Part shown: positions 1-5,714 of the stretch, piece after piece | Layout of the letters: every line of letters begins with the position of its first letter | Position numbering within the stretch: position 1 is the first letter of the stretch | Origin: Clostridiales bacterium | GTDB taxonomy: Bacteria > Bacillota > Clostridia > Lachnospirales > WQUN01 | Assembly (NCBI GenBank): GCA_031271275.1 | Contig: JAISWA010000170.1 | Location: 1-6,048, forward strand | Direction: 5' to 3' | DNA length: 6,048 nucleotides | Notes under the pieces: generated by a model | What the model saw: the letters and a program-made list of their open reading frames with translations, nothing else | What the model was told of the DNA's origin: nothing | The model's database searches: none | Made by a program: the position numbers and the translations under genes

Positions 1-826
1 TCTTCAGCGCCGCCTCCACTTCGTCCCCAAAATATAAAATCACTTCGTCGCCGCCCTTCCGCGTGACTTTTACCCCGTTGACCTTAAAATCAATATGGTT
101 TATGTCGATGCCCACGCATTCCGAAACGCGCATTCCCGTGCCGAGCAGCAGCGTAACAATCGCGGCGTCCCGGGTTTTGGTCAGTTCGTGGAAAATCTTC
201 CGCCGCTCGTTCAAGTGCTCGCCGCTGTCCACTTCGTCCAACAGCTTTACCACTTCGTCCGCTTCCAGCGTGGTGATGGGCTTTTCGTGCAGTTTCGGGA
301 AACCCACCAGTTCCGCCGGGTTGGCCGAAATCTTTTTTTTCCGGTAAAAATATTTGAACATAGTGCGTACCGCCGCGAGTTTCCGCGACTTGCCCAACGC
401 CTCGTTCTGCATGGCGACGCCGTCGGGTTCCTTTCGGAAGTTCCGCTTCGCGGAACCGGCGCTGGAATCCGCACTTGAACCGCGTGCGGATTCCAAATCG
501 CGCCGCCCTTGTTCGTCGGGTTCCCTCTCCTCAATTTTTATGTAATAGCTCAAATAGTCCATAAACTCTTCAATGTCCTCCGAAGTGACCCTCGCTAGGT
601 CGTCGGTGGTAAATTCCGTAACCGGCTTCTGGGTAAAGCTTCGGCTGACGTCGGAGAGGTAATGGAAAAATATTTTCAAATCATAGGCGTAGCCTATGCG
701 CGTGCGTGCGGAGGTCTGGTCGGACATGGCGCGGAAATACTCGCCGAGGAAGGCGGGCAGTTCCGTAAGTAGCTCGCGCAGTTTCAGTATATTCCTGGCT
801 TTTAAATCTTGATGGTAAGTGGGCAT
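1..826 (-). CDS. Tyrosine recombinase/integrase, XerC/XerD-like (3' end outside window)
   Basis: DNA strand-exchange enzyme of the tyrosine recombinase family. The frame is open for 275 codons from the ATG at 826-824 to the left edge, so the C-terminus is missing. GGAGGAG (835-829 on the minus strand) just upstream of the ATG fixes the start. Residues about 20-165 are the N-terminal SAM-like core-binding domain (RTRIGYAYDLKIFFHYLS; SRKLAAVRTMFKYFYRKKKI; NPAELVGFPKLHEKP). The catalytic domain follows, with LLLGTGMRVSE carrying the first catalytic Arg (R233) and VTRKGGDE carrying the beta-hairpin Lys (K257). The HxxR box and nucleophilic Tyr would lie beyond the window. Residues about 105-135 are a Ser/Arg/Ala-rich stretch foreign to the family, encoded by a palindromic insertion (separate entry). 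The reading frame survives it, and the enzyme may still work because the insertion falls before the SRKLAAVR helix. Whether it is the housekeeping Xer or an element-borne integrase cannot be decided here. Confidence 0.93.
   Translation of the reverse strand, partial: MPTYHQDLKARNILKLRELLTELPAFLGEYFRAMSDQTSARTRIGYAYDLKIFFHYLSDVSRSFTQKPVTEFTTDDLARVTSEDIEEFMDYLSYYIKIEEREPDEQGRRDLESARGSSADSSAGSAKRNFRKEPDGVAMQNEALGKSRKLAAVRTMFKYFYRKKKISANPAELVGFPKLHEKPITTLEADEVVKLLDEVDSGEHLNERRKIFHELTKTRDAAIVTLLLGTGMRVSECVGIDINHIDFKVNGVKVTRKGGDEVILYFGDEVEAALK
421..524 (-). mobile_element. In-frame palindromic insertion in the recombinase gene (element copy A)
   Basis: The 11-bp sequence CGTCGGGTTCC occurs at 421-431 and again at 514-524. 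The offset is 93 bp, exactly 31 codons. Between the copies lie two hairpins. Hairpin I has arms 464-474 and 484-494 (11 bp, perfect), plus an outer pair 458-462 with 500-504. Hairpin II has arms 440-446 and 450-456 (7 bp, perfect) with a 3-nt loop, GAA on the minus strand. The direct repeat is encoded in the protein as REPDE and KEPDG. Removing one repeat plus the hairpins joins EERE to PDGV and restores a family-like spacing before the SRKLAAVR helix. The arrangement resembles a target-site duplication around a small palindromic mobile element, as with palindromic elements inserted in Rickettsia proteins. Duplication by slippage is an alternative for the direct repeat alone, but not for the hairpins, which recur elsewhere in the window. 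Confidence 0.75.
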
Positions 827-856
827 AACTCCTCCAGTTGAAAATAAGCCGCATAG

Positions 857-880
857 CATTACAGTTGCACAGATGTAATG
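857..880. repeat. 7-bp inverted repeat upstream of the recombinase gene
   Basis: CATTACA (857-863) and TGTAATG (874-880) are perfect inverted arms around a 10-nt spacer, about 30 bp upstream of the recombinase start. The position suits an operator or a leader hairpin. A weak promoter reading on the minus strand (CTGTCA, 17 bp, TAATGC) overlaps it, but neither hexamer is good, so regulation is only a possibility. Confidence 0.4.
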
Positions 881-884
881 ACAG

Positions 885-947
885 GTCATTCTGAGCGAAG
901 CGAAGAATCCTTATGACGGACAGTTCCTTCGCTTCGCTCAGGATGAC
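885..947. repeat. 63-bp intergenic palindrome, GTCATTCTGAGCGAAG family
   Basis: Left arm 885-905 pairs with right arm 927-947 over 21 positions with one G-T wobble, around a loop of about 21 nt. The arms begin GTCATTCTGAGCGAAG and end CTTCGCTCAGGATGAC. Intergenic palindromes with this sequence are seen in many unrelated bacterial genomes; that statement is from general knowledge. A second member lies at 5645-5714. It has no coding capacity and resembles a non-autonomous MITE- or REP-like element. Confidence 0.85.
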
Positions 948-1010
948 GCAAGTGCGCGTTCCCGCTGACGGAAGTGCGCTTTCCCGCTGACGCAAGTGCG
1001 CTTTCCCGCC
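945..1010. repeat. Three tandem 22-bp units
   Basis: Units at 945-966, 967-988 and 989-1010 share the pattern GACGSAAGTGCGCKTTCCCG plus two bases, and differ at only a few positions. The first unit begins within the last three bases of the adjacent palindrome, and the third runs straight into the short two-hairpin element at 1010. There are no spacers, so this is not a CRISPR array. Confidence 0.85.
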
Positions 1011-1055
1011 GAACAAGGGCGCGCGCAGCGCGTTTTCGCGAAGCGAAAATTCCGA
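1010..1055 (+). repeat. Short copy (B) of the two-hairpin element
   Basis: It shares CGAACAAGGGCG (1010-1021) with one end of the insertion in the recombinase gene and TTCCGA (1050-1055) with the other. Its second hairpin, arms 1033-1039 and 1043-1049 with loop GAA, matches hairpin II of that insertion with different but still complementary arm bases. The first hairpin is collapsed to a small GC stem (CGCGC GCA GCGCG). It lies 22 bp from the ttcA stop codon. It is not a canonical terminator because no T-run follows on either strand. Confidence 0.7.
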
Positions 1056-1077
1056 GCATAGCTGACGATGGTTACAT

Positions 1078-1791
1078 TCAAAGTTGATTCGCTATATACA
1101 GCTTCGACACCGCCGTAAACATTTTCGCGTCAAAGCTCTGGTACTTCCCGCGCATTTCCGCGGTAAACCGCCGCATTTCCTCCCGCCGGGTATTCCCGTC
1201 GGCGGGGCAGGGGCTTTTGACCACGGGCAGCCCCGCCCGCTTGGTGAACCCTATCACATCTTTCTCGGGTACGTATATCAGCGGACGTATGGCGTATAGC
1301 CCGGTGCGGTCCAGAAAAGTCACCGGTTCCGGCGCGTGCAGGCGCCCTTCGTAAAACAGCGACATAAAAAAGGTGTGTATGATATCGTCGCGGTTGTGCC
1401 CGTAGGCTATGCGGGTGACGCCCCGGCGAAGCGCTTCCGCGTTAAGCGCGCCTTTGCGCATCTTCGCGCAGAGTGAGCAGGGGTTGGGTTCCCTCCGTTC
1501 CTCAAAAATCACGCGCCCGATATCCGTGCGCAAAACGGTGTAAGGTACGGAAATTTCCGCGCAGTACGCTTCGATACCCGCGGTATCAAATTCCGAGAAT
1601 CCCAAATCAACCGTAATCGCCTCAAGGGTATACGCGTTCGGGTAAAACCGCCGCATGGCGGCGAGGGCGGCAAGCAGCGTCAGGCTGTCTTTCCCGCCCG
1701 AGACCGCCACCGCAATTTTTTCGCCCGGCGGTATCATACGGTAGTCCTCGCACGCGCGGCGGACATGGCTTAAAATTTGCTGCAAATTCAT
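1078..1791 (-). CDS. ttcA: tRNA 2-thiocytidine biosynthesis protein TtcA-like
   Basis: Cytoplasmic ATP-dependent enzyme of the TtcA/TtuA class of tRNA sulfurtransferases. TtcA makes 2-thiocytidine at position 32 of certain tRNAs. The 237-aa protein has the PP-loop SGGKDS at residues 31-36, CSLC at 105-108 followed by MRKGAL, and GHNRDDIIHTFFMSLFYEGRL at about 131-151, all in family order. C105, C108 and C195 (SPCPADGNTRREEM) correspond to the three cysteines that hold the Fe-S cluster in TtcA. It is shorter than E. coli TtcA (about 310 aa), as in Gram-positive versions. The ATG at 1791-1789 is preceded by GAGG about 8 nt upstream. It is transcribed alone, divergently from the FIST gene. A related PP-loop tRNA thiolase with another target cannot be excluded. 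Confidence 0.88.
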   Translation of the reverse strand: MNLQQILSHVRRACEDYRMIPPGEKIAVAVSGGKDSLTLLAALAAMRRFYPNAYTLEAITVDLGFSEFDTAGIEAYCAEISVPYTVLRTDIGRVIFEERREPNPCSLCAKMRKGALNAEALRRGVTRIAYGHNRDDIIHTFFMSLFYEGRLHAPEPVTFLDRTGLYAIRPLIYVPEKDVIGFTKRAGLPVVKSPCPADGNTRREEMRRFTAEMRGKYQSFDAKMFTAVSKLYIANQL

Positions 1792-1816
1792 GCGCCAACC
1801 TCAAAATAAAACTTTA

Positions 1817-1855
1817 ATTATAATGGTTTTAATGTTAATATAATATGACGCGTCA
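1817..1855. promoter_or_regulatory. Divergent promoter region with TATAAT boxes and a TGACGCGTCA palindrome
   Basis: The gap between ttcA and the FIST gene is strongly AT-rich. Plus-strand TATAAT boxes lie at 1819-1824 and 1839-1844; the second would start the FIST transcript about 50 nt before its start codon. A minus-strand TATAAT (1822-1817) would serve ttcA. No convincing -35 hexamer is present for either direction. TGACGCGTCA (1846-1855) is a perfect 10-bp palindrome just downstream of the second -10 box, a position where a bound regulator could block the FIST/kinase transcript. The regulator is unknown. Confidence 0.45.
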
Positions 1856-1903
1856 CGCAAAACAAATGGTATGTTATTTTTTTAAAAGAGGGGTGTGGCT
1901 ATC

Positions 1904-3076
1904 GTGTTAAAATGCGCCAGTGCTTTTACGTATGAGTTGGATAATCCCGAAAAAGCTTTAAATGAAATCGTCGGTCAGTTGAAAAACCAAACGGAATTTT
2001 TAGAGAACACGGTCGGCATTATACTATGCCATACCGAGTTCGTGGAAGGGGGCGTGCTGGCGTACATATCCGGTAAGCTGCCCTTTGAAACCGTGGGGGC
2101 GACCACCGCTTCGCAGGCGGTTAACGGTAGCTTCGGGGAAATGGTACTTACCGTTTTTGTCATGACTTCGGACGACGTGGCGTTTTACGCCGGCATAACG
2201 GAAAGCCTCGAGGAAGATATCGAAGGCCCGGTGCGGCTCGCGTATGAGCGGCGCCCGGAAGGTTTCGGCGCGCCGGGGCTCGCGGTTATTTTCCCGCCCT
2301 TGCTGATAAAGCACTCGGGGGACGAATACATACGCGTGTTCGAGAAAGTGATGCCAAACACGCCGCTGTTCGGCTCAATCGCGGTGGACGACTCGGTTAC
2401 TTTTTCCGGCGCGGTGACCGTATACAACGGCCGTCATTATGAAAACGCGCTTTCCTTCCTGTTTTGCTGCGGCAATATCCACCCGCGCTTCGCGATCGCG
2501 GCGCTTCCGCCCAACCCTGTCGCTTCCGTTAAAGGGGAAATTACAAAATCGGAAGGCTCCCGTGTTTATGAAATCAATAAAACCGACGCGTATTCTTATT
2601 TAACAAGCCTCGAGCATTCCCACAACATACGGGTTATCAACAATATGCTCATGTACCCGTTTTGGGTAGACCTTGTGAAGCGCGACAATTACGACGGCGT
2701 CCCTGTAATACGCGGGCTCGCTTCCGTTTCGGAAGACGGGCCGGCCCTGTTTCGCGGGGATGTGGACGAGCGCTCCACCTTTACGCTGCTGACCTGCAAC
2801 CCGCAAGATGTGCTGAAAACGACCCGCGAATGCGTTGACCGCGTCAATAAATCAGACGGTATAAACGGCGTGTTGTTTATTTCCTGCATTGTGCGCCGCA
2901 TGACCATCCTCAGCGGCGACCCGCTTGCCGAGCTGCAAGCCGTCAAGGAGGGAATCAAACCCGGCATACCTTTTATGACGGGGTACGCGGGCGGCGAAAT
3001 CTGCCCCACATCCGTCCGGGACCGTATCCCCACAAACCGGTTCCACAACTATTCATTAGTCGTATTGGTGGTGTGA
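1904..3076 (+). CDS. FIST-domain signal-transduction protein (FIST_N + FIST_C)
   Basis: Cytoplasmic sensor-type protein. FIST proteins are predicted ligand-binding partners of kinases, cyclases and chemoreceptors, and one branch (NosP) binds heme and nitric oxide. FIST_N spans about residues 35-200 (ILCHTEFVEGGVLAYISGKL; PFETVGATTASQA; LFGSIAVDDSVTFSGAV). FIST_C spans about 225-390 and ends with the diagnostic block MTGYAGGEICPTSVRDR followed by FHNYSLVVLVV. Residues are counted from the GTG at 1895, which gives 393 aa. The GTG at 1904, giving 390 aa, is preferred because GAGGGG (1888-1893) is 10 nt from it but only 1 nt from 1895. No signal peptide or membrane segment is visible. The stop codon is 1 nt before the kinase start, so the two are translationally coupled and very likely act as a sensor and its kinase. 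The ligand cannot be read from the sequence. Confidence 0.9.
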   Translation: MLKCASAFTYELDNPEKALNEIVGQLKNQTEFLENTVGIILCHTEFVEGGVLAYISGKLPFETVGATTASQAVNGSFGEMVLTVFVMTSDDVAFYAGITESLEEDIEGPVRLAYERRPEGFGAPGLAVIFPPLLIKHSGDEYIRVFEKVMPNTPLFGSIAVDDSVTFSGAVTVYNGRHYENALSFLFCCGNIHPRFAIAALPPNPVASVKGEITKSEGSRVYEINKTDAYSYLTSLEHSHNIRVINNMLMYPFWVDLVKRDNYDGVPVIRGLASVSEDGPALFRGDVDERSTFTLLTCNPQDVLKTTRECVDRVNKSDGINGVLFISCIVRRMTILSGDPLAELQAVKEGIKPGIPFMTGYAGGEICPTSVRDRIPTNRFHNYSLVVLVV

Positions 3077-3077
3077 A

Positions 3078-4787
3078 ATGGAGAATGATAAAAGCGACGC
3101 GCTTGCGGCTCTTACGCGGGAACTGCGCGAGTGCAAAGCCGAGAATAACCGCCTTGCCCGCGAGCTTCGCGCGGCGCTGCGTCGTATAGATATTTTAAGG
3201 CTTAACACGGATACGCAGTTTGATTTGACCAAGAGCATAACCGGCGAAAAACGGCAGCAGGAGTTGTATTTTAACTTAATGCTGCGGTTATATCCGGATA
3301 TTGTTTTTGTGTTCGACGACGAATTGAAGTTCACGATCGGCACGCAAAATATTACGGATATTATTGACGTGGAGGACGTCTCGCTTTTGCGGGGGCATAC
3401 GCTCGCGTCCATCGTAGACCGTTACTGCCCCTCTATTTTTACCGATGAAATGCTCGACGCGATTGAGCGGGTCAAAACGGGCAACGAAAAAGGCGTGGAA
3501 AATAAAATCGATATTTCTACGGAACAGGGGCAGTTTGAAGTAACCATACTTTCCTTTAACATGGGCAAAGGCTCTTACAGCGGTATATTGGCAATCATTC
3601 ACGATATCACCGAGGTAAACCTCGCCAAAGAGCAGGCGGAAGCGGGCAATCGCGCGAAAAGCGAGTTCCTTTCCCGCATAAACCACGAAATCCGTACCCC
3701 GATACATACCATTATGGGAATGACCGGCGTTGCCATAAATTCCGATGATTTGGAAAAGAAGAACGCCTGTCTGGACAAAATCAACACGGCGTCCAAACAT
3801 TTGCTGGATTTGTTTGACGATATCATGGACATGTCAAAGGTAGAAAAGAATAAGCTTGATTTAACCGTGAACCACTTCGACTTTCAAGAAATGATCCACC
3901 ATGTGGTTAAAACCCTGCGCTTTAAAATTGAAGAAAAAAAGCTGCGTTTTGACATAGCGCTTGACCCGGATATCCCGCCCGCGCTCATCGGCGACGATGT
4001 GAAGCTCGCGCAAATTATCGTCAAGCTGCTTTCCAACGCGGCTAAGTTTACCCCGGCAGGCGGTACGGTCAAATTGCAGGTAAGGCGGTTGCAGGACACC
4101 GCCGGGTGGGTGCAGCTGATGATTGCGGTAAGCGACGACGGTATCGGAATATCTTCCGAGCAGCAGACGCGCCTATTTGACAGCTTTGAACAGGCGGACG
4201 GAAGCAATACGCGCAAATTTGGCGGCGCGGGTATCGGCCTTGCCCTTGTGTGGAATATCGTGACCATGATGGGCGGAAAGATTTGGGTCGAGTCGGAGCA
4301 GGGCAAAGGCGCCAAGTTTATCATCACCCTCAGGCTTAAAAAACGGGTTCTGGATGATGATATGGACGAAAAGGAACCGGTCGCAAAAGATTATTCCGGA
4401 AAAACGATTCTGATTGTGGACGATATGGCGGTTAACCAGGAGATTATCGCGTCTATGCTTCAGGACACCCATATCCGGATATACTATGCCTCAAGCGGCA
4501 TTGAAGCGATAAACCTGTTTAAAAACGCGCCGCAGCTGTATGACTTGATTCTGATGGACATTCAAATGCCGGAAATGGACGGGTATGCCGTTACGCGCGC
4601 CATACGCGCGCTGCCTTTCGCGAAGGCAAAGGAAGTGCCGGTCCTCGCGCTTACGGCAAACGCGATGTACGCGGACGAAAGGCTCAGCCTCGACGCGGGG
4701 ATGAACGGGCATATCAACAAACCGGTTTCTAAAAAGGAAATACTGCTGAAAATCGACTCGTATTTGGCGCCGCTATTGTCAATATAA
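3078..4787 (+). CDS. Cytoplasmic hybrid histidine kinase (coiled coil-PAS-HisKA-HATPase-REC)
   Basis: Two-component sensor kinase of 569 aa with a fused receiver and no membrane segment. Residues 5-40 form a charged, heptad-like coiled coil. A PAS-like domain covers about 62-182, ending in the typical AIIHDITEV. HisKA has its H-box at SRINHEIRTPIHTIMGM with phospho-acceptor H203. HATPase_c shows the N-box with N320 (LLSNAAKFTPAGG), DDGIGI at 353-358 and GGAGIGLAL at 382-390. The C-terminal REC domain (about 441-565) has the acidic pair D448/D449, phospho-acceptor D494 (LILMDIQMPEMDGY), T526 and K548. All catalytic residues are intact. No DNA-binding or enzymatic output domain exists, so phosphate presumably passes to a separate HPt protein or regulator outside the window. 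The start follows the FIST stop by 1 nt with only a weak GGTGGTG upstream, which suggests coupled translation. The FIST protein is the likely signal input, as in NosP/NahK. Confidence 0.95.
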   Translation: MENDKSDALAALTRELRECKAENNRLARELRAALRRIDILRLNTDTQFDLTKSITGEKRQQELYFNLMLRLYPDIVFVFDDELKFTIGTQNITDIIDVEDVSLLRGHTLASIVDRYCPSIFTDEMLDAIERVKTGNEKGVENKIDISTEQGQFEVTILSFNMGKGSYSGILAIIHDITEVNLAKEQAEAGNRAKSEFLSRINHEIRTPIHTIMGMTGVAINSDDLEKKNACLDKINTASKHLLDLFDDIMDMSKVEKNKLDLTVNHFDFQEMIHHVVKTLRFKIEEKKLRFDIALDPDIPPALIGDDVKLAQIIVKLLSNAAKFTPAGGTVKLQVRRLQDTAGWVQLMIAVSDDGIGISSEQQTRLFDSFEQADGSNTRKFGGAGIGLALVWNIVTMMGGKIWVESEQGKGAKFIITLRLKKRVLDDDMDEKEPVAKDYSGKTILIVDDMAVNQEIIASMLQDTHIRIYYASSGIEAINLFKNAPQLYDLILMDIQMPEMDGYAVTRAIRALPFAKAKEVPVLALTANAMYADERLSLDAGMNGHINKPVSKKEILLKIDSYLAPLLSI

Positions 4788-4804
4788 AAGCCCTGTGCTA
4801 TACT
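4776..4804 (+). promoter_or_regulatory. secG promoter, extended -10, inside the end of the kinase gene
   Basis: TTGTCA (4776-4781) and TATACT (4799-4804) are separated by exactly 17 bp. TG at 4796-4797 gives an extended -10 (TGCTATACT). The -35 box overlaps the last codons of the kinase gene. Predicted transcription starts near 4811, about 25 nt before the secG ATG. It lets secG be expressed apart from the signalling operon. Confidence 0.7.
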
Positions 4805-4835
4805 GCGGAACGCAAAAAAAATTTCGGAGGTTTTT

Positions 4836-5078
4836 ATGTCGATACCTTTTATTATTTTTGGAGTCATTTATATCCTCGGGTGCTTCGCGCTGATGGCGGC
4901 GATACTTATGCAAAAGAAGCGCACCGCCGGAATGGGCAGTATAGCCGGGATGGGCAACTCGTCCGAAACCTACTGGGATAAAAACAAAAGCCGTTCCGTC
5001 GAAGGCGCGCTCGAGAAATGGACCAAAATCGGCGGCGGGGTTTTATTTGCGTATTCCGTCATCCTGTGCCTGATATAA
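4836..5078 (+). CDS. secG: Preprotein translocase subunit SecG
   Basis: Small accessory subunit of the SecYEG channel in the cytoplasmic membrane that assists protein translocation. At 80 aa it has the usual SecG length and two-helix topology. Helix 1 spans about residues 3-25 and ends in ILMQKK. A Gly/Ala/Met loop follows (AGMGSIAGMGNSSETYWDK), then KNKSRSVEGALEKWTKI, then helix 2 at about 65-80. The loop pattern of a Thr-aromatic pair, KNK-R, and a Leu-x-K-x-T before helix 2 is typical of Clostridia SecG. GGAGG at 4826-4830 is 5 nt from the ATG. It has its own promoter and terminator and so forms a one-gene unit. In many Firmicutes secG precedes rnr and smpB; here it does not. Confidence 0.88.
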   Translation: MSIPFIIFGVIYILGCFALMAAILMQKKRTAGMGSIAGMGNSSETYWDKNKSRSVEGALEKWTKIGGGVLFAYSVILCLI

Positions 5079-5105
5079 AAAAATTTATCATTTAAAAATG
5101 CAGAG

Positions 5106-5140
5106 CCGCCCGCGGGTATTGTCGCGGGTGGTTTTTTTTT
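5106..5140 (+). terminator. Rho-independent terminator after secG
   Basis: Nine-base-pair GC-rich stem (5106-5114 with 5123-5131, one G-T pair), an 8-nt loop, then nine T residues (5132-5140), 28 bp after the secG stop. It ends the secG transcript and probably any read-through from the FIST/kinase genes. Confidence 0.93.
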
Positions 5141-5205
5141 CATTTTTATTATTCGTATTACGGTGCAAAATAAACTTGTAACACCATTGAAAGGAGTGTA
5201 TGTAT

Positions 5206-5352
5206 ATGGGAAAATTTTCCGGCGGATTTGTCGCGGGCAGTATTTTGACCGCGTTCGGGGTCGGCTGGCTGATGTCGGACGCGAAAATGCGCAGGCGCAT
5301 CATCCATGACGGCAGGCGCGCCATGCGCAGGGCGAGCGATATGATAGGGTAA
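5206..5352 (+). CDS. 48-aa single-helix membrane miniprotein of unknown function
   Basis: Short open frame with good translation signals: AAGGAG at 5191-5196 is 9 nt from the ATG at 5206. An in-frame ATG at 5200 is only 3 nt away and less likely. Residues about 7-25 (GFVAGSILTAFGVGWLM) form one glycine-rich hydrophobic helix. The rest is a strongly basic amphipathic tail (KMRRRIIHDGRRAMRRASDMIG). The shape recalls YtxH-like small membrane proteins, but the similarity is only of form and no family is claimed. It lies between the secG terminator and the repeat-rich gap, so it needs its own promoter, which I could not identify. The basic tail would sit on the cytoplasmic side by the positive-inside rule. 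Confidence 0.68.
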   Translation: MGKFSGGFVAGSILTAFGVGWLMSDAKMRRRIIHDGRRAMRRASDMIG

Positions 5353-5388
5353 TACTAAGCTTCAGCGAACGCTTATGAGCAATATAAG

Positions 5389-5404
5389 CCGCGTGAAAAC
5401 GCGG
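5389..5404. repeat. Perfect 6-bp hairpin with GAAA tetraloop
   Basis: CCGCGT, GAAA, ACGCGG: a stem with a GNRA-type loop, 36 bp after the miniprotein stop and directly before element copy C. No T-run follows, so it is not an intrinsic terminator. It may be part of the element or a transcript-end stabiliser. Confidence 0.55.
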
Positions 5405-5471
5405 ACGCGCGGTTATGAATCCGTGCATAGGTCAAGAACGGATTTATGCGCGGTTTTCGCGAAGCGAAAAT
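5403..5471 (+). repeat. Two-hairpin element, copy C
   Basis: Hairpin I has arms 5415-5424 and 5438-5447 (10 pairs, one G-T) with an outer GCGC/GCGC pair (5407-5410 with 5448-5451). Hairpin II follows at once, with arms 5454-5460 and 5464-5470 and loop GAA. Order, spacing and the loop motif GGTCAAG match the insertion in the recombinase gene (GGTTCAAG there), while the stem bases differ in compensating ways. The left boundary is uncertain. Confidence 0.7.
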
Positions 5472-5530
5472 TTAGAAGCAAAATATCGTTACCTCAGTGG
5501 AAGATTAGTAAAAAACAGCCGTGTGAGTTT

Positions 5531-5655
5531 GTCATTCTGAGTAGAGCGAGCTTGTCATTCTGAGTAGGCGAACTTGTCATTCTGAGTAGAGCGAGCTTGT
5601 CATGCTGAGTAGAACGAGCTTGTCATGCTGAGTAGAACGAGCTTGTCATTCTGAG
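5531..5655. repeat. Tandem array of six 22/23-bp units
   Basis: GTCATTCTGAG, or GTCATGCTGAG in units 4 and 5, starts at 5531, 5554, 5576, 5599, 5622 and 5645. Periods are 23, 22, 23, 23 and 23 bp. The rest of each unit is TAGAGCGAGCTT or a close variant. The sixth start is the left arm of the long palindrome at 5645-5714. The array therefore looks like repeated duplication of one palindrome end. No spacers separate the units. Confidence 0.9.
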
Positions 5656-5714
5656 CCGTAGGCGAAGAATCTTCGCAGATACGGAAAAAGATTCTTCGCT
5701 TCGCTCAGAATGAC
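5645..5714. repeat. 70-bp intergenic palindrome, GTCATTCTGAGC family
   Basis: Outer arms 5645-5656 and 5703-5714 pair perfectly (12 bp). Inner arms 5662-5671 and 5690-5699 add 10 bp, with a 5-nt/3-nt internal loop between them. It is the same family as 885-947, and the 23-bp array abuts its left end. Confidence 0.87.

Noticed and set aside
247..534. 95-codon minus-strand frame with a Pro/Arg-rich product
   Set aside because: It is out of frame with the recombinase, whose core-binding and catalytic motifs run continuously across the same stretch.
681..1016. 111-codon minus-strand frame across the recombinase start and the repeats
   Set aside because: It overlaps the well-supported recombinase gene in another frame. 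Its N-terminal half is a translation of the palindrome and tandem units (VILSEAKE and RILRFAQND are typical of that repeat).
1033..1049. Terminator for ttcA
   Set aside because: The hairpin is positioned correctly, but no T-run follows on the minus strand, and the sequence is explained by the repeated element.
5375..5563. 62-codon plus-strand frame
   Set aside because: It is made of the two-hairpin element and the start of the tandem array, and has no ribosome site or recognisable protein pattern.
5531..5655. CRISPR array
   Set aside because: Units are contiguous 22/23-mers without spacers and there are no cas genes. They are duplicates of a palindrome end.
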